Shown here: positions 1-8,869 of the stretch, one piece after another
How positions within the stretch are numbered: the stretch's first letter is position 1
How the letters are laid out: each line of letters opens with the position of its first letter
Origin: a virus
Length of the DNA stretch: 45,751 nt
Reading direction: 5' to 3' (one strand)
Virus record (IMG/VR): IMGVR_UViG_3300009182_000100
Coordinates: 1 to 45,751 of that record
The notes under the pieces: model-generated
Database searches by the model: none
Told to the model about the DNA's origin: nothing
What the model saw: only the letters and a program-made list of their open reading frames with translations
Program-made: the position numbers and the translations under genes

Positions 1-1028
1 CCATCCGTAAATGCTTGAAAAAGCAACGTCCAGTGTTCATGTGGGGTCCCCCCGGAATTGGCAAATCCGACATTGTTAAACAACTCGGTACTGAACAAAA
101 TCGAAATGTTATTGACGTTCGATTGAGTCTTTGGGAACCTACAGACATTAAAGGTATTCCTTTTTACAATAGTCAACTCGGTACTATGTCGTGGGCTCCT
201 CCGTTAGAATTTCCTAGTGACCCAGAAGATACTTCTATTTTGTTCTTAGACGAACTTAACTCTGCGGCTCCTGCTACACAGGCAGCAGCATATCAACTTA
301 TTCTTAATCGTCGGGTTGGTACTTATCAACTACCAAAGGGCGTTAGTATTATTGCTGCTGGTAACCGCGAAACTGACAAAGGTGTTACTTATCGTATGCC
401 TGCTCCGCTGGCAAATCGTTTCTTACATCTAGAACTTCGTTGCGATTTTGAAGACTTCCATTCTTGGGCAGTACAAAATCGCATCCACGAACAAGTACTA
501 GGTTATGTTGGTTTTGCTAAACAGGATTTGTACGATTTTGACCCAAAGAGCTCTAGTAAAGCATTTGCTACTCCCCGTTCTTGGGTATTTGTCAGCGAAT
601 TATTGGAAGAAGATGATGTTCCGGATAACACACTTACTGATCTAATCTCAGGTGCTATTGGTGAAGGTCTTGCAATTAAGTTTATGGCACACCGTAAGGT
701 TGCCAAGCAGATGCCTAACCCAACTGATGTGCTAGCAGGCAAGATCACTAAATCTGCTATTAAAGAAATATCTGCAATGTACTCGCTAACTATTAGCTTG
801 TGCTACGAACTTCAAGAAGCTGATCGCAAAAAAGTTAAAAACTGGGATTCAATGGCAGACAATTTCTTCGGCTTTATGATGGATAATTTCCCAACTGAGC
901 TAGTTGTTATGGGTGCCAAAGTTGCATTAACTGGATATCAATTACCGTTTGATGCCAGCAAATTAAAAAACTTTGATAAATTCCATGATAAGTATGGAAA
1001 ATACATTATCCAAGCAATGGAAGGTTAA
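1..1028 (+). CDS. MoxR-type AAA+ ATPase (5' end outside window)
   Basis: This is a MoxR-family AAA+ ATPase, a class that couples ATP hydrolysis to remodelling or activating partner proteins, usually together with a VWA-domain protein. A Walker A loop (GPPGIGKS) lies close to the visible N-terminus. It is followed by a Walker B segment (ILFLDELN) and a downstream arginine-rich part (MPAPLANRF) typical of the family. The frame is open back to position 3 (codons for I-R-K-C before the Leu at 15), so the true start is probably left of the window and any in-window start such as TTG at 15 is doubtful. The next gene encodes a VWA protein, the expected partner. A hairpin terminator follows the stop directly. 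Family assignment is secure; the role in the phage is inferred. Confidence 0.88.
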   Translation, partial: IRKCLKKQRPVFMWGPPGIGKSDIVKQLGTEQNRNVIDVRLSLWEPTDIKGIPFYNSQLGTMSWAPPLEFPSDPEDTSILFLDELNSAAPATQAAAYQLILNRRVGTYQLPKGVSIIAAGNRETDKGVTYRMPAPLANRFLHLELRCDFEDFHSWAVQNRIHEQVLGYVGFAKQDLYDFDPKSSSKAFATPRSWVFVSELLEEDDVPDNTLTDLISGAIGEGLAIKFMAHRKVAKQMPNPTDVLAGKITKSAIKEISAMYSLTISLCYELQEADRKKVKNWDSMADNFFGFMMDNFPTELVVMGAKVALTGYQLPFDASKLKNFDKFHDKYGKYIIQAMEG

Positions 1029-1049
1029 AAAACCCCGTGAGGGGTTTTT
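1029..1049 (+). terminator. Rho-independent terminator after the MoxR gene
   Basis: AAAA-CCCC-GTGA-GGGG-TTTTT forms a GC stem with a 4-base loop, flanked by A and T runs. It starts immediately after the TAA stop at 1026-1028. It should separate transcription of the ATPase gene from the VWA gene, which has its own promoter. Confidence 0.85.
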
Positions 1050-1051
1050 AC

Positions 1052-1080
1052 TTGCTATTATGATAAATTTAATGTATAAT
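1052..1080 (+). promoter_or_regulatory. Sigma70-like promoter for the VWA gene
   Basis: TTGCTA at 1052-1057, a 17-bp spacer, then a perfect TATAAT at 1075-1080. It lies between the upstream terminator and the ATG at 1109, with a ribosome binding site (AAGGA, 1098-1102) before the start. This indicates recognition by the host housekeeping sigma factor, hence early or middle expression. Confidence 0.75.
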
Positions 1081-1108
1081 ATATATTCGAACACTAAAAG
1101 GATTTACT

Positions 1109-2380
1109 ATGTCTAAAGTAATGAAAGCAGAACGCCAAAAAAAGCAAGATTGGCTCAATAAAAAATTTACGCCTAATGAAAAAGCTAAAATTCTGGATAA
1201 ATTGATTACTGCTAGAGTTGGCTTATTGCTTCGTCATCCTTTCTTTGGAAATTTAGCAACTCGTCTTAAAATGGTAGAAGCTGACACTTGGTGCAGTACG
1301 CTGGCCACAGATGGCAGGAACTTTTATTTCAATTATGGTTTTGTAAACAAACTTACTCCCAAGGAAGCAGAGTTTGGATTTGCACACGAAGTATTACATA
1401 ACGTATTTGATCACATGGGTCGACGCGATGGGCGAGATCCTGTATTATCAAATATTGCCGCAGACTATGCCGCAAATCAAATTCTTAAAGACGAACGCAT
1501 TGGTACAGTACCTAGTTTTATTAAAATTTTCCAAGACGACACATATCGTGGAATGAGCTACGAACAAATTTATAATGACTTGTACGAAAAAGCAGAAAAG
1601 ATCGATATTAATACTTTAGGTGAATTGCTAGACGAGCATTTAGACGACAGTGACGGTGAAAACGGCCCTGGCGGCGACCAAGACGGTGAAGAAATTGACG
1701 GTAGTGGTAAAGTACGTCCAAAATTAACTGCTGAAGAAAAGAAACAGATCCGAGACGAGATTAAAGAAGCAACAATTGCTGCCGCACAGAATGCAGGCGC
1801 GGGCAAAGTGCCTGCAGGTATTCAACGTATGATTACAAATCTCACTGAACCTAAAATGGATTGGCGTCAGTTGTTACGTATGAACATTCAGAGTATTCTT
1901 AAAAGTAATTTTAGTTTCAGCAGACCTAATCGAAAATCACAACATTCGGGTGCAATTTTGCCCGGAATGATGAACGAAGAGACTATTGATGTTAGTATTG
2001 CTGTTGACATGAGCGGTAGTATCAGTGACAAAATGGCTAAAGACTTTCTAAGTGAAGTTAAAGGTATTATGGATGAATATGCTGATTTTAAATTAGACAT
2101 TTGGTGTTTTGATACTGAAATATATAACTATGCTCAATTTACTGGAGACAATGCAGATGATATTAATGCATACGAATGTAAAGGTGGCGGTGGTACTGAT
2201 TTTGATGCTAACTGGCAATTTATGAAAAATGAAGGCATTGAGCCAAAGCGATTTATTATGTTTACAGACGGGTATCCTTGCGGTAGTTGGGGTGATGAAG
2301 ATTATTGTGAAACATTGTTTGTTATTCACGGAAACGAATCCATAATTTCTCCATTCGGTCAAACTGCTTATTATAAATAA
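1109..2380 (+). CDS. VWA-domain protein with HExxH metallopeptidase-like N-terminus
   Basis: A 423-residue protein of the VWA-like putative metallopeptidase group that commonly pairs with MoxR ATPases. The N-terminal half carries HEVLH at residues 93-97 with a further His in the following FDH, a zincin-type metal site. A central acidic, Gly/Asp-rich linker lies near residues 175-200. The C-terminal VWA domain has a MIDAS motif DMSGS at residues 300-304, followed by GGGTDFD and FTDGYP. The start is supported by AAGGA six bases upstream and by the promoter at 1052-1080. With the preceding ATPase it probably forms a chaperone-like pair. The substrate is unknown, and whether the HExxH site is catalytic cannot be told. 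Confidence 0.85.
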   Translation: MSKVMKAERQKKQDWLNKKFTPNEKAKILDKLITARVGLLLRHPFFGNLATRLKMVEADTWCSTLATDGRNFYFNYGFVNKLTPKEAEFGFAHEVLHNVFDHMGRRDGRDPVLSNIAADYAANQILKDERIGTVPSFIKIFQDDTYRGMSYEQIYNDLYEKAEKIDINTLGELLDEHLDDSDGENGPGGDQDGEEIDGSGKVRPKLTAEEKKQIRDEIKEATIAAAQNAGAGKVPAGIQRMITNLTEPKMDWRQLLRMNIQSILKSNFSFSRPNRKSQHSGAILPGMMNEETIDVSIAVDMSGSISDKMAKDFLSEVKGIMDEYADFKLDIWCFDTEIYNYAQFTGDNADDINAYECKGGGGTDFDANWQFMKNEGIEPKRFIMFTDGYPCGSWGDEDYCETLFVIHGNESIISPFGQTAYYK

Positions 2381-2391
2381 AGTAGTATATA

Positions 2392-2673
2392 ATGTCGCTA
2401 AATAGAGGAACAGTAAATGCATTAAGTGTTTTAGGATTTAGAAAATTATCTTTTATTCCGGAGCATTTTTCTAAAATTGCTATTCATAGTAGGATAGATA
2501 TTACAGATGTAGAACATTGGATTGAATATAACTTAAACAGTAGGTATTCAATTCAACAAAACTATGTTTTAAATAATTCTAGGAAAGTTCAGCAAGTAAC
2601 AGAAATTGGTTTAGAAGATCCTAAAGAATTAACATTGCTGTCATTGGGCTGTCATTACTTACATATAAAATAA
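2392..2673 (+). CDS. Hypothetical 93-aa protein
   Basis: A small protein of 93 residues that I do not recognise. It is basic in its first half and contains no evident signal peptide, membrane segment or known motif. It lies 11 bases after the VWA stop, on the same strand, and 12 bases before the next gene, so it fits a tight operon. No good Shine-Dalgarno precedes the ATG. A TATAAATA sequence at 2372-2379 overlaps the end of the VWA gene and could be a late-type promoter or chance in AT-rich DNA. The reading frame is real-looking by position and length only. Confidence 0.55.
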   Translation: MSLNRGTVNALSVLGFRKLSFIPEHFSKIAIHSRIDITDVEHWIEYNLNSRYSIQQNYVLNNSRKVQQVTEIGLEDPKELTLLSLGCHYLHIK

Positions 2674-2685
2674 AGGAAATATAAA

Positions 2686-2904
2686 ATGGAAAATCAAGAA
2701 ACTGCGCCAACAACTGAAACCCAACCTGCTCAACCAGAGTTAACAGTAACTGACTTAACAAATATTCGTTCACTCATTGATGTTGCTGTTCGTCGTGGAG
2801 CATTCGGTGCTTCTGAATTATCAGCAGTAGGTGCAACATTTGACAAATTGAATGCGTTTGTAAATGCTGTCACTCCTCCTGCTGAACAAACACCTAAAGA
2901 ATAA
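2686..2904 (+). CDS. Small conserved-looking phage protein (72 aa)
   Basis: A 72-residue protein with a disordered Thr/Pro/Glu-rich N-terminus (about 20 residues), a helical core (LTNIRSLIDVAVRRGAFGA, then ELSAVGATFDKL) and a Pro-rich tail. The RRGAF-x3-ELSAVG pattern resembles small unnamed proteins of T4-like phages of aquatic bacteria; this is from memory and not checked. The start is supported by AAAGGAAA upstream. It sits in a plus-strand run ending with thyA. No function is assigned. Confidence 0.65.
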   Translation: MENQETAPTTETQPAQPELTVTDLTNIRSLIDVAVRRGAFGASELSAVGATFDKLNAFVNAVTPPAEQTPKE

Positions 2905-2915
2905 TAAGAAATAAT

Positions 2916-3512
2916 ATGTCTAAAAATACCAAACATGTAGGAAAGATGAAAAATAATGCCGCAAGAATTGCGATAATATATAGAACACTTCCTGGTGATG
3001 CATCGAGCGCATTAGTGGTAGGGACTAATGGATTGCCAGATGCATATCATGATTCATTAATGTCGTTACTCGAAAGTGATGCTGGGCAACAGGCTAATGA
3101 ATTAGCAGATCTGTTATCTGTACGAAGATTCCCGGATGGGGGGCCAATGCTAAGTTGGTTACATACTAACGGGCATTTGAAAAAAGTTCCAACTAATATG
3201 GTATTGATGACACAAAATGCAAAATCTCAAATTCAATTAGACGAACTCAATACAATGATCGCTGAAACAAGAGGTGTTACTCTCGAGGAGCTAGCAATCA
3301 CTGATGGTAATACTTTACCTAAAAAGAAAACAACAAACACAACCACTAAAGAAATTGTGTTACCTAAAGATCCAGAAACAAATACTCTTCCAACAAATGC
3401 CTCAGATATGAGATCATTAGCTGACAAGTTATTTAAAGAAGCCCAAAATTTACGTAAACAGGCTGATGTTTTAGATCCTCCAAAGAAAAAAACTAAACCA
3501 GTAGAAGCTTAA
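2916..3512 (+). CDS. Hypothetical 198-aa protein with Lys-rich C-terminus
   Basis: An unrecognised 198-residue soluble protein. The first ~130 residues look like a folded domain (including FPDGGPMLSWLHTNGHLKKVP). A Lys/Thr-rich linker and a helical segment (MRSLADKLFKEAQNLRKQAD) end in a basic tail. Its last base overlaps the thyA start (TAATG), which indicates translational coupling with thymidylate synthase. It starts 11 bases after the previous gene. There is no signal peptide or membrane segment. Function unknown. Confidence 0.65.
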   Translation: MSKNTKHVGKMKNNAARIAIIYRTLPGDASSALVVGTNGLPDAYHDSLMSLLESDAGQQANELADLLSVRRFPDGGPMLSWLHTNGHLKKVPTNMVLMTQNAKSQIQLDELNTMIAETRGVTLEELAITDGNTLPKKKTTNTTTKEIVLPKDPETNTLPTNASDMRSLADKLFKEAQNLRKQADVLDPPKKKTKPVEA

Positions 3513-4399
3513 TGAGCAATCATCCTGAGTATGCATATCTCGATGCTCTTTTAGATATATTAGAAACTGGGGAGCATCGACCAGACAGAACAGGTGTTGG
3601 TACTATTAGTAAATTTGGTATGCAAATGCGATTTGATTTAACCGAAGGATTTCCTGCAATCACTACTAAAAAATTAGCATGGAAATCTGTTGTTAGTGAA
3701 CTATTATGGTTTATTGAAGGCAGTGGAGATGAAAATCGTCTAAAAGAAATATTACACGGCGATAGGTATTCTGATAAAAAAACCATATGGACTGATAATG
3801 CCAACGCTCCATATTGGGTTAACAAAAAACTACAACGTCATGCCGGCGATCTAGGTCGCATCTACGGTGTTCAATGGCGGCGGTGGCGTAAGCCATTAAT
3901 TCGTATCAACACTGTTGGACTTCAAAATTATGACCAATTGCTTGAATTAATCTCAGGTATTAAAGATGATCCATACAGCAGACGACATATATTAACTGCA
4001 TGGAATCCAGGAGAGATTGAATTAATGGCATTGCCTCCATGTCATGTTATGAGTCAATTTTATGTTAACAATGGCAAACTAAGTTGTCAAATGTATCAAC
4101 GTAGTGCTGATTTTGGATTAGGTATCCCATTTAATATCGCAAGTTACGCATTGTTTACCCATATGCTTGCACAAGTATGTAACTTAGAAGTAGGAGACTT
4201 AATTATTACAATTGGTGATGCTCACATTTATAATAATCACTTAGAACAAGTAAAAGAACAGTTAGCTCGCAAACCATTCCCATTGCCTACATTGAAGTTG
4301 AATCCAGATATTAGTATTATTACAAATTTTGAAATGGAAGATATAGAGCTGATCGACTACAAAAGTCATCCTAATATCTCAATGCCAATGGCTGTATAA
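3512..4399 (+). CDS. thyA: Thymidylate synthase ThyA (phage td type)
   Basis: Converts dUMP to dTMP using methylene-tetrahydrofolate, supplying thymidine for phage DNA synthesis in the host cytoplasm. All family landmarks are present in 295 residues: the N-terminal phosphate-binding Arg motif (RPDRTGVGT), the active-site loop PPCHVMSQFY with catalytic Cys177, the QRSADFGLGIPFN nucleotide-binding segment, and GDAHIYNNH near the C-terminus. Length is slightly above the bacterial enzyme and close to T4 Td. No intron is visible, unlike T4 td. The start overlaps the upstream stop as TAATG. The gene ends five bases before the convergent fibre gene. Confidence 0.97.
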   Translation: MSNHPEYAYLDALLDILETGEHRPDRTGVGTISKFGMQMRFDLTEGFPAITTKKLAWKSVVSELLWFIEGSGDENRLKEILHGDRYSDKKTIWTDNANAPYWVNKKLQRHAGDLGRIYGVQWRRWRKPLIRINTVGLQNYDQLLELISGIKDDPYSRRHILTAWNPGEIELMALPPCHVMSQFYVNNGKLSCQMYQRSADFGLGIPFNIASYALFTHMLAQVCNLEVGDLIITIGDAHIYNNHLEQVKEQLARKPFPLPTLKLNPDISIITNFEMEDIELIDYKSHPNISMPMAV

Positions 4400-4403
4400 T
4401 AAC

Positions 4404-5681
4404 TTAAACGACTAATACTTCAATAACTCCAAAGCCCTCGGATTGAGTTCCTAGGGCTTTTCCTATGATAGCTCCACCAAATACATTGGAGGCAGCAATT
4501 CCATATCCAGGTATGCTACTAGTAACGATTAGATCACCCTGTTTAATATGGCCCTGAACTTTGCACGGAACACGGCCTTTTAAGGCAATATAGGGGTGAG
4601 TTTCGTCGTTTCCGGCTTCAGAATTCATCATATATGCTGGATTTTTACTCACTATGCCCGCTACCCTTGTATCAGCAAATGTTGCGGTAACAGTAACTTC
4701 TTTCTCTCCGCCAATTATCAAAACAGTTCCTACATCGTAGACTGCATCTGCTTCATAACGTTCAGCCAAGTCTGCATAAAGTGCAGATGACGCAATAGTT
4801 GTTAAGATTTTAGTACTAGGATTATAAGTAATACCTGAATCGATGTAAGCTAGATTAGTAGAAGAACTTATAAAAGGTACGTTAAACGATACGTTAGTAA
4901 TTGTGTTAACACCTATAATTCCTTTAGTATAAGTAGAAGTTGTTGAAAGTAATGAATTTAATGATTCTGCTGCGGTTCCCCAAAAATAACTACTAGTCGT
5001 TAATCCGGTTACTGCGGCTCTACTAGATCCAGTTATAGCATCTGCACCAAATAAAGAAATACCTTTTACAATTTTTGTAAATCCAGGATTGCCGGCAGAA
5101 GGGGCTGTATAAGTAGGATAGTTTGGTGATTCTAAATAATCAGTATACATGTTATACGATTCACCAGATACTATAGCAACTACCGTATTATCTACTCCCA
5201 CAATAGCTTTGATATTATATATCGGAATATCAGGAGATCGAATATCATATTCAAAATCTCCTCGCCAAGTTGCTTTTAAATCAGCACCAGATAGTGGACC
5301 TATTAATCCGTATTCAGTACCTGTCCAGATTTTTAATTGAGCATTAATAATATCATACCATAAATCGCCAATAGCTGGCGTAACATTTTTTGAAAGGTCC
5401 AATGAATCTATTATTATTGTAGGTACAGATCTCCAATGTAATGAATCATAAACATTTAAAGATTTATATTCAGAATTATACCAAATTTGACCGTCAATTG
5501 GTTTAACTGGCGCAGTAGTATTTGAAAAATTTTCTAATAATTTTAAGAAATTTTCATTTTGTATTTCACCATACCCGGCATAATTTCTACCTAAAAATTG
5601 TAAATCTGTAGTTTGATCAATTGAAGCATCTTGTACCGTAGCAACAACTATTCCATTTGTTTTATTAAGAATATATGGCAT
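4404..5681 (-). CDS. Tail fibre/virion protein, paralogue 1 (425 aa)
   Basis: One of three adjacent paralogues sharing an N-terminal module. Here it shows YAGYGEIQNENFLKLLENF, then PIDGQIWYN and a second repeat GDLWYDIINAQLKIW; the first ~140 residues look like the virion-attachment part. The middle is Ser/Thr-rich and variable. The C-terminus (about residues 300-425) has a DLAERYEAD...YDVGTVLIIGGEKEVTV...TRVAGIVSKNPAYMMNS pattern seen at the tips of fibres in T4-like aquatic phages (from memory). It is last in the minus-strand structural block, so probably a distal or accessory fibre. Structural role is well supported by context; receptor binding is inferred. Confidence 0.75.
   Translation of the reverse strand: MPYILNKTNGIVVATVQDASIDQTTDLQFLGRNYAGYGEIQNENFLKLLENFSNTTAPVKPIDGQIWYNSEYKSLNVYDSLHWRSVPTIIIDSLDLSKNVTPAIGDLWYDIINAQLKIWTGTEYGLIGPLSGADLKATWRGDFEYDIRSPDIPIYNIKAIVGVDNTVVAIVSGESYNMYTDYLESPNYPTYTAPSAGNPGFTKIVKGISLFGADAITGSSRAAVTGLTTSSYFWGTAAESLNSLLSTTSTYTKGIIGVNTITNVSFNVPFISSSTNLAYIDSGITYNPSTKILTTIASSALYADLAERYEADAVYDVGTVLIIGGEKEVTVTATFADTRVAGIVSKNPAYMMNSEAGNDETHPYIALKGRVPCKVQGHIKQGDLIVTSSIPGYGIAASNVFGGAIIGKALGTQSEGFGVIEVLVV
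4431..4462 (+). terminator. Probable terminator for the thyA unit, inside the convergent fibre gene
   Basis: AAAGCCCT at 4431-4438 pairs with AGGGCTTT at 4453-4460; an inner GGA/TCC adds three pairs around a TTGAG loop. A T-run follows on the plus strand. The hairpin lies within the last codons of the minus-strand fibre gene. On the minus strand no T-run follows, so it is better oriented for plus-strand transcripts coming from thyA. Confidence 0.55.
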
Positions 5682-5692
5682 CTTTTGTTCCT

Positions 5693-7093
5693 TTATGGTC
5701 TTACCGCAGTAATACTTAATTGTCTTGAATTGTTAGAACCGGCAAATACAAAATTAACTGTGTAAGTTGCTGTTGTAATAGAAGGTTGAATTGTATTAGT
5801 AATCATAGTACTAGTAGTATATTCACCGGCAATATTTAATGTAGCTGTACCAGCAAAGGTATTAAATGGTGAAACTCCTGCATATGTAAATGTAGAGGAA
5901 GGTATGCCACCGGTGACTTTAACAAAGAAGTTAGTACCCACAGTTACTGGATTTAAATATGATGTACTGGTTGAGCTTGTACTATCAGTTCTTATCACTT
6001 CATTCCATACGGTTGATTGTATATTAGTATAAGTTACTGTACTGGTCCACAACCATTTTACCTGAGTCGTAGACCCAAGTTTTAATAGAGTTTCTGTACC
6101 TGTCCATCGATAAGGTATTATTTCATTTGGTTCCCACCAAGGGTATTGTTGCTGACTATATTTTTGATACAACGTAAAAAGTCTTACAGATGTTTCAGTA
6201 TTATAACTACATATTACTTTTGCCTGAGAGCCCGGTCGATATGTCTGTATATCAAACATTTTTGCAAGATCTTTTGAAATAGCAAAATTTGCAGCATTGT
6301 ATGCTATAAGATTTAAATTAGTCGACGTCCAGTCACCAGAAGTAGTAGTTGCAGTAGACGAGCCAAATGGAGTGATATTATAATTAGCTGTGAGGTCAAT
6401 ATTTGCATGACTCTTTACATCCCATCCATCAATGAGCAAGGTGCCTAATACTTCTAAATCATTAAGTATTGTTATTCCATTAACAACACGACTCGCTACT
6501 CCACTATATTGTCTGCTAGAATTAGGTAAAAGCAAAGCTGCATTAGCAGAAGACATCAAAAATGATGCAGTAGTAACTATACCAATAGTTGATCCATGTG
6601 CAAAAATAGAACCAACTCGTTGTGACACCCCAGTGTTATTATCTATAATATTAGAAGATGTTGGAACTATTCCAAAAGTACCCAATAATCCAGATGTTGC
6701 AGGACCCACTAAATTAAAACTGTCACCATCCCATATTTTTAATTGGGTATTAATTGTATCATACCAAAAATCACCAATGGCAATTGTGGAAGTAGTAGGT
6801 GCCACTCCACTAACATGTGATCCGTATGTTGGCTGAAACGATACCCCATCATATACTGTTAATCTATGGTTAGTTTTATTATACCATAATTGCCCAACCA
6901 ATGGACTAATCGGACTGATTGACGAGGTAGATGCAGAATTAGTTAATAATTTAATAAAATTACTATTAATATATTCTCCATAATTATTAACATTTTTGCC
7001 CACTAATGTTAGGCTGGATGAGTAATTATCAATATCGCCCACTGCAATATTTGATAAAACTGTTCCATCTGTATTATATATTGTATAGGACAT
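5693..7093 (-). CDS. Tail fibre/virion protein, paralogue 2 (466 aa)
   Basis: Second member of the paralogous trio. The N-terminal module is clear: LVGKNVNNYGEYINSNFIKL, PLVGQLWYNKTNHRLTVYDG, then GDFWYDTINTQLKIWDG followed by LVGP. The remaining ~300 residues are Thr/Ser/Asn-rich beta-type sequence unrelated by eye to the neighbours, with a Trp-rich part (YPWWEPNEI, VKWLWTSTVTYTN). No tail-collar or chaperone domain is seen at the C-terminus. One base separates it from the upstream gene (7095) and 11 from the downstream one, so all three are co-transcribed. Shared anchor with divergent distal parts fits alternative or stacked fibres. Confidence 0.72.
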   Translation of the reverse strand: MSYTIYNTDGTVLSNIAVGDIDNYSSSLTLVGKNVNNYGEYINSNFIKLLTNSASTSSISPISPLVGQLWYNKTNHRLTVYDGVSFQPTYGSHVSGVAPTTSTIAIGDFWYDTINTQLKIWDGDSFNLVGPATSGLLGTFGIVPTSSNIIDNNTGVSQRVGSIFAHGSTIGIVTTASFLMSSANAALLLPNSSRQYSGVASRVVNGITILNDLEVLGTLLIDGWDVKSHANIDLTANYNITPFGSSTATTTSGDWTSTNLNLIAYNAANFAISKDLAKMFDIQTYRPGSQAKVICSYNTETSVRLFTLYQKYSQQQYPWWEPNEIIPYRWTGTETLLKLGSTTQVKWLWTSTVTYTNIQSTVWNEVIRTDSTSSTSTSYLNPVTVGTNFFVKVTGGIPSSTFTYAGVSPFNTFAGTATLNIAGEYTTSTMITNTIQPSITTATYTVNFVFAGSNNSRQLSITAVRP

Positions 7094-7094
7094 T

Positions 7095-8867
7095 TTATAT
7101 TTTTATATGGTAAAAAATTGATGAAGTTACTGATGCAGTTGTTGAAGTAGTAACATTTAGCAAATACGGAACCCTAAATGTTCCACCTGAGCCAACTCCG
7201 TATCTGGTTCCTATTACATTATATAAATTACCATAGGTACCCACTTGCTGATATGCGGTGCCGTCACATAATAAGAAAGAACTCGAAACAGTCGATGTTC
7301 CAGACGGAATGATCATACCTGTGTTCATTATTGCAGAATATATATCAGATAAAAAGTTTTTCTTGGAAATACTTTGAAGATCTGTTGCATTAGTAGAAGT
7401 ATCTAAAACTAATAGTGTTTGATTTGCATTAGTAGTAGAAGTAGATCCGCCAACCGGAGAATTAATAGCCGACCTATCTAATGTAGTTGTCATTGTTACA
7501 GATGTAGAACCGTTAAATCCTACTGCAAGTGTTGAGGTTGAATGTCCGGAAATTTGAAAATATCTAGTAGTTTCTAAGGTTGTTGCAGTTGTAACAGATC
7601 CAAAAATTCTAACATATGTAGTTGCACTACCTATATTTTTTACAAATATTCGTTCAAACGGCATTGCTGCTGACCCAATTGCCTGTGTTTGTGTACTGGG
7701 AATAATATTAGCACCAACAGTTAATAAATTAGATATTGTTGTTAACCCTAAAACATTTAAATTACCCGATACTGCTGCATTACCACCAATTGATGCAGAT
7801 CCATCCAACGTTAATCCTATGGTACTTACTGATGAAGTTGTTATTCTTATATTATTTTTAAAAGTAGCAGTACCACCAACTGATAATACTACATTTTCAA
7901 CTGTTGAAGTATTAATACCTATGTTACCGTATCCATTCGATCCATTGAAAACTATATAAGAGTTATTATTAATTCCTATTTTTAACGAAGATGATGAATT
8001 ATTAAAATTGATAACAGCACCTGAATTAACTGTTGTATATAATTCTAATTCCTTGGCGGCAACTCCGGAGGTGCTGGGTCTTCTAACAAATAAACCTTGA
8101 GTAGATTCAACAATGAGTGATCCTCCCATTAGTTGTCTTTGAGAAGACGGCCACGTGTTTTTTAAAACTTCGCTACCTTTAACTAGTACTCCATTTGAAA
8201 TTTCCAAAGACGATGCTCTGTCTGCTAACCCATTAAATTTTGCAGAAATTTTATAATTAAGATTTATACCAATACTTAAACTAGAAAATCCATCAATAAC
8301 TGTTCTAGGAGTAAACACATTATAAGATATTATCGATATAACTTTGCCATTAACCCAATTTAATAATACCGGAAACAACTCTCCAAAATTACTTTGTAAT
8401 GTAACACTTTCGACACCTGTTTTAGCAATACCTGTAGACACAGACGGACCTACTAATTTCCATGTGTTACTATACCTAATAAAAACTTGAGTATTACCGG
8501 TATCGACCCAGACATCACCTTCTACAAGATTTACACCATATTCAATACTAGGATCATTTGCTTGTTGATATATTCCATTGGCGCTTGGCCAGCGGGCACT
8601 TGAAATTTTACCATTACTAATTCTTAATACACCCCGTGCAGGATTACTAGTATCATACCATAGTTGACCTGCTATGGGACTTTCAGGAGCATTGGGACCA
8701 GCAAAATTTTCTAATAATTTTAGAAAATTCTGGGCCAGTATCTGTCCATATCCGGGATACCCTTGCCCAACTAAATTTAAACTAGTGCTATAATTATCAA
8801 CTATAGGACCTTCAATAACTATGACATTAGTTTTGCCAGGATCAGAAAATTTAAGTGTATATGCCAT
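7095..8867 (-). CDS. Tail fibre with C-terminal tail-collar domain, paralogue 3 (590 aa)
   Basis: Third paralogue and the longest. The N-terminal module reads LVGQGYPGYGQILAQNFLKL, PIAGQLWYDTSN, and GDVWVDTGNTQVFIRYSNTW. The centre is repetitive beta-rich sequence (for example GTATFKNNIRITT, GNAAVSGNLNVLGLTTISN), typical of fibre shafts. The last ~70 residues form a phage tail-collar domain: GMIIPSGT...FLLCDGTAYQQVGTYGNLYNVIGTRYG...TFRVPYL. Tail-collar domains occur in T4 gp12 and many adhesins. It probably contributes to cell attachment; the receptor is unknown. Adjacent genes are separated by one or two bases. Confidence 0.82.
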   Translation of the reverse strand: MAYTLKFSDPGKTNVIVIEGPIVDNYSTSLNLVGQGYPGYGQILAQNFLKLLENFAGPNAPESPIAGQLWYDTSNPARGVLRISNGKISSARWPSANGIYQQANDPSIEYGVNLVEGDVWVDTGNTQVFIRYSNTWKLVGPSVSTGIAKTGVESVTLQSNFGELFPVLLNWVNGKVISIISYNVFTPRTVIDGFSSLSIGINLNYKISAKFNGLADRASSLEISNGVLVKGSEVLKNTWPSSQRQLMGGSLIVESTQGLFVRRPSTSGVAAKELELYTTVNSGAVINFNNSSSSLKIGINNNSYIVFNGSNGYGNIGINTSTVENVVLSVGGTATFKNNIRITTSSVSTIGLTLDGSASIGGNAAVSGNLNVLGLTTISNLLTVGANIIPSTQTQAIGSAAMPFERIFVKNIGSATTYVRIFGSVTTATTLETTRYFQISGHSTSTLAVGFNGSTSVTMTTTLDRSAINSPVGGSTSTTNANQTLLVLDTSTNATDLQSISKKNFLSDIYSAIMNTGMIIPSGTSTVSSSFLLCDGTAYQQVGTYGNLYNVIGTRYGVGSGGTFRVPYLLNVTTSTTASVTSSIFYHIKI

Positions 8868-8869
8868 AA

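Noticed and set aside
2372-2379. TATAAATA as a confident late promoter for the 93-aa gene
   Set aside because: It overlaps the last codons of the VWA gene and is only 12 bases from the ATG, so the match may be chance; noted but not listed as a feature.
6432-6836. 134-residue plus-strand open frame opposite fibre paralogue 2
   Set aside because: Antisense to a well-supported fibre module with no start signal or recognisable domain.
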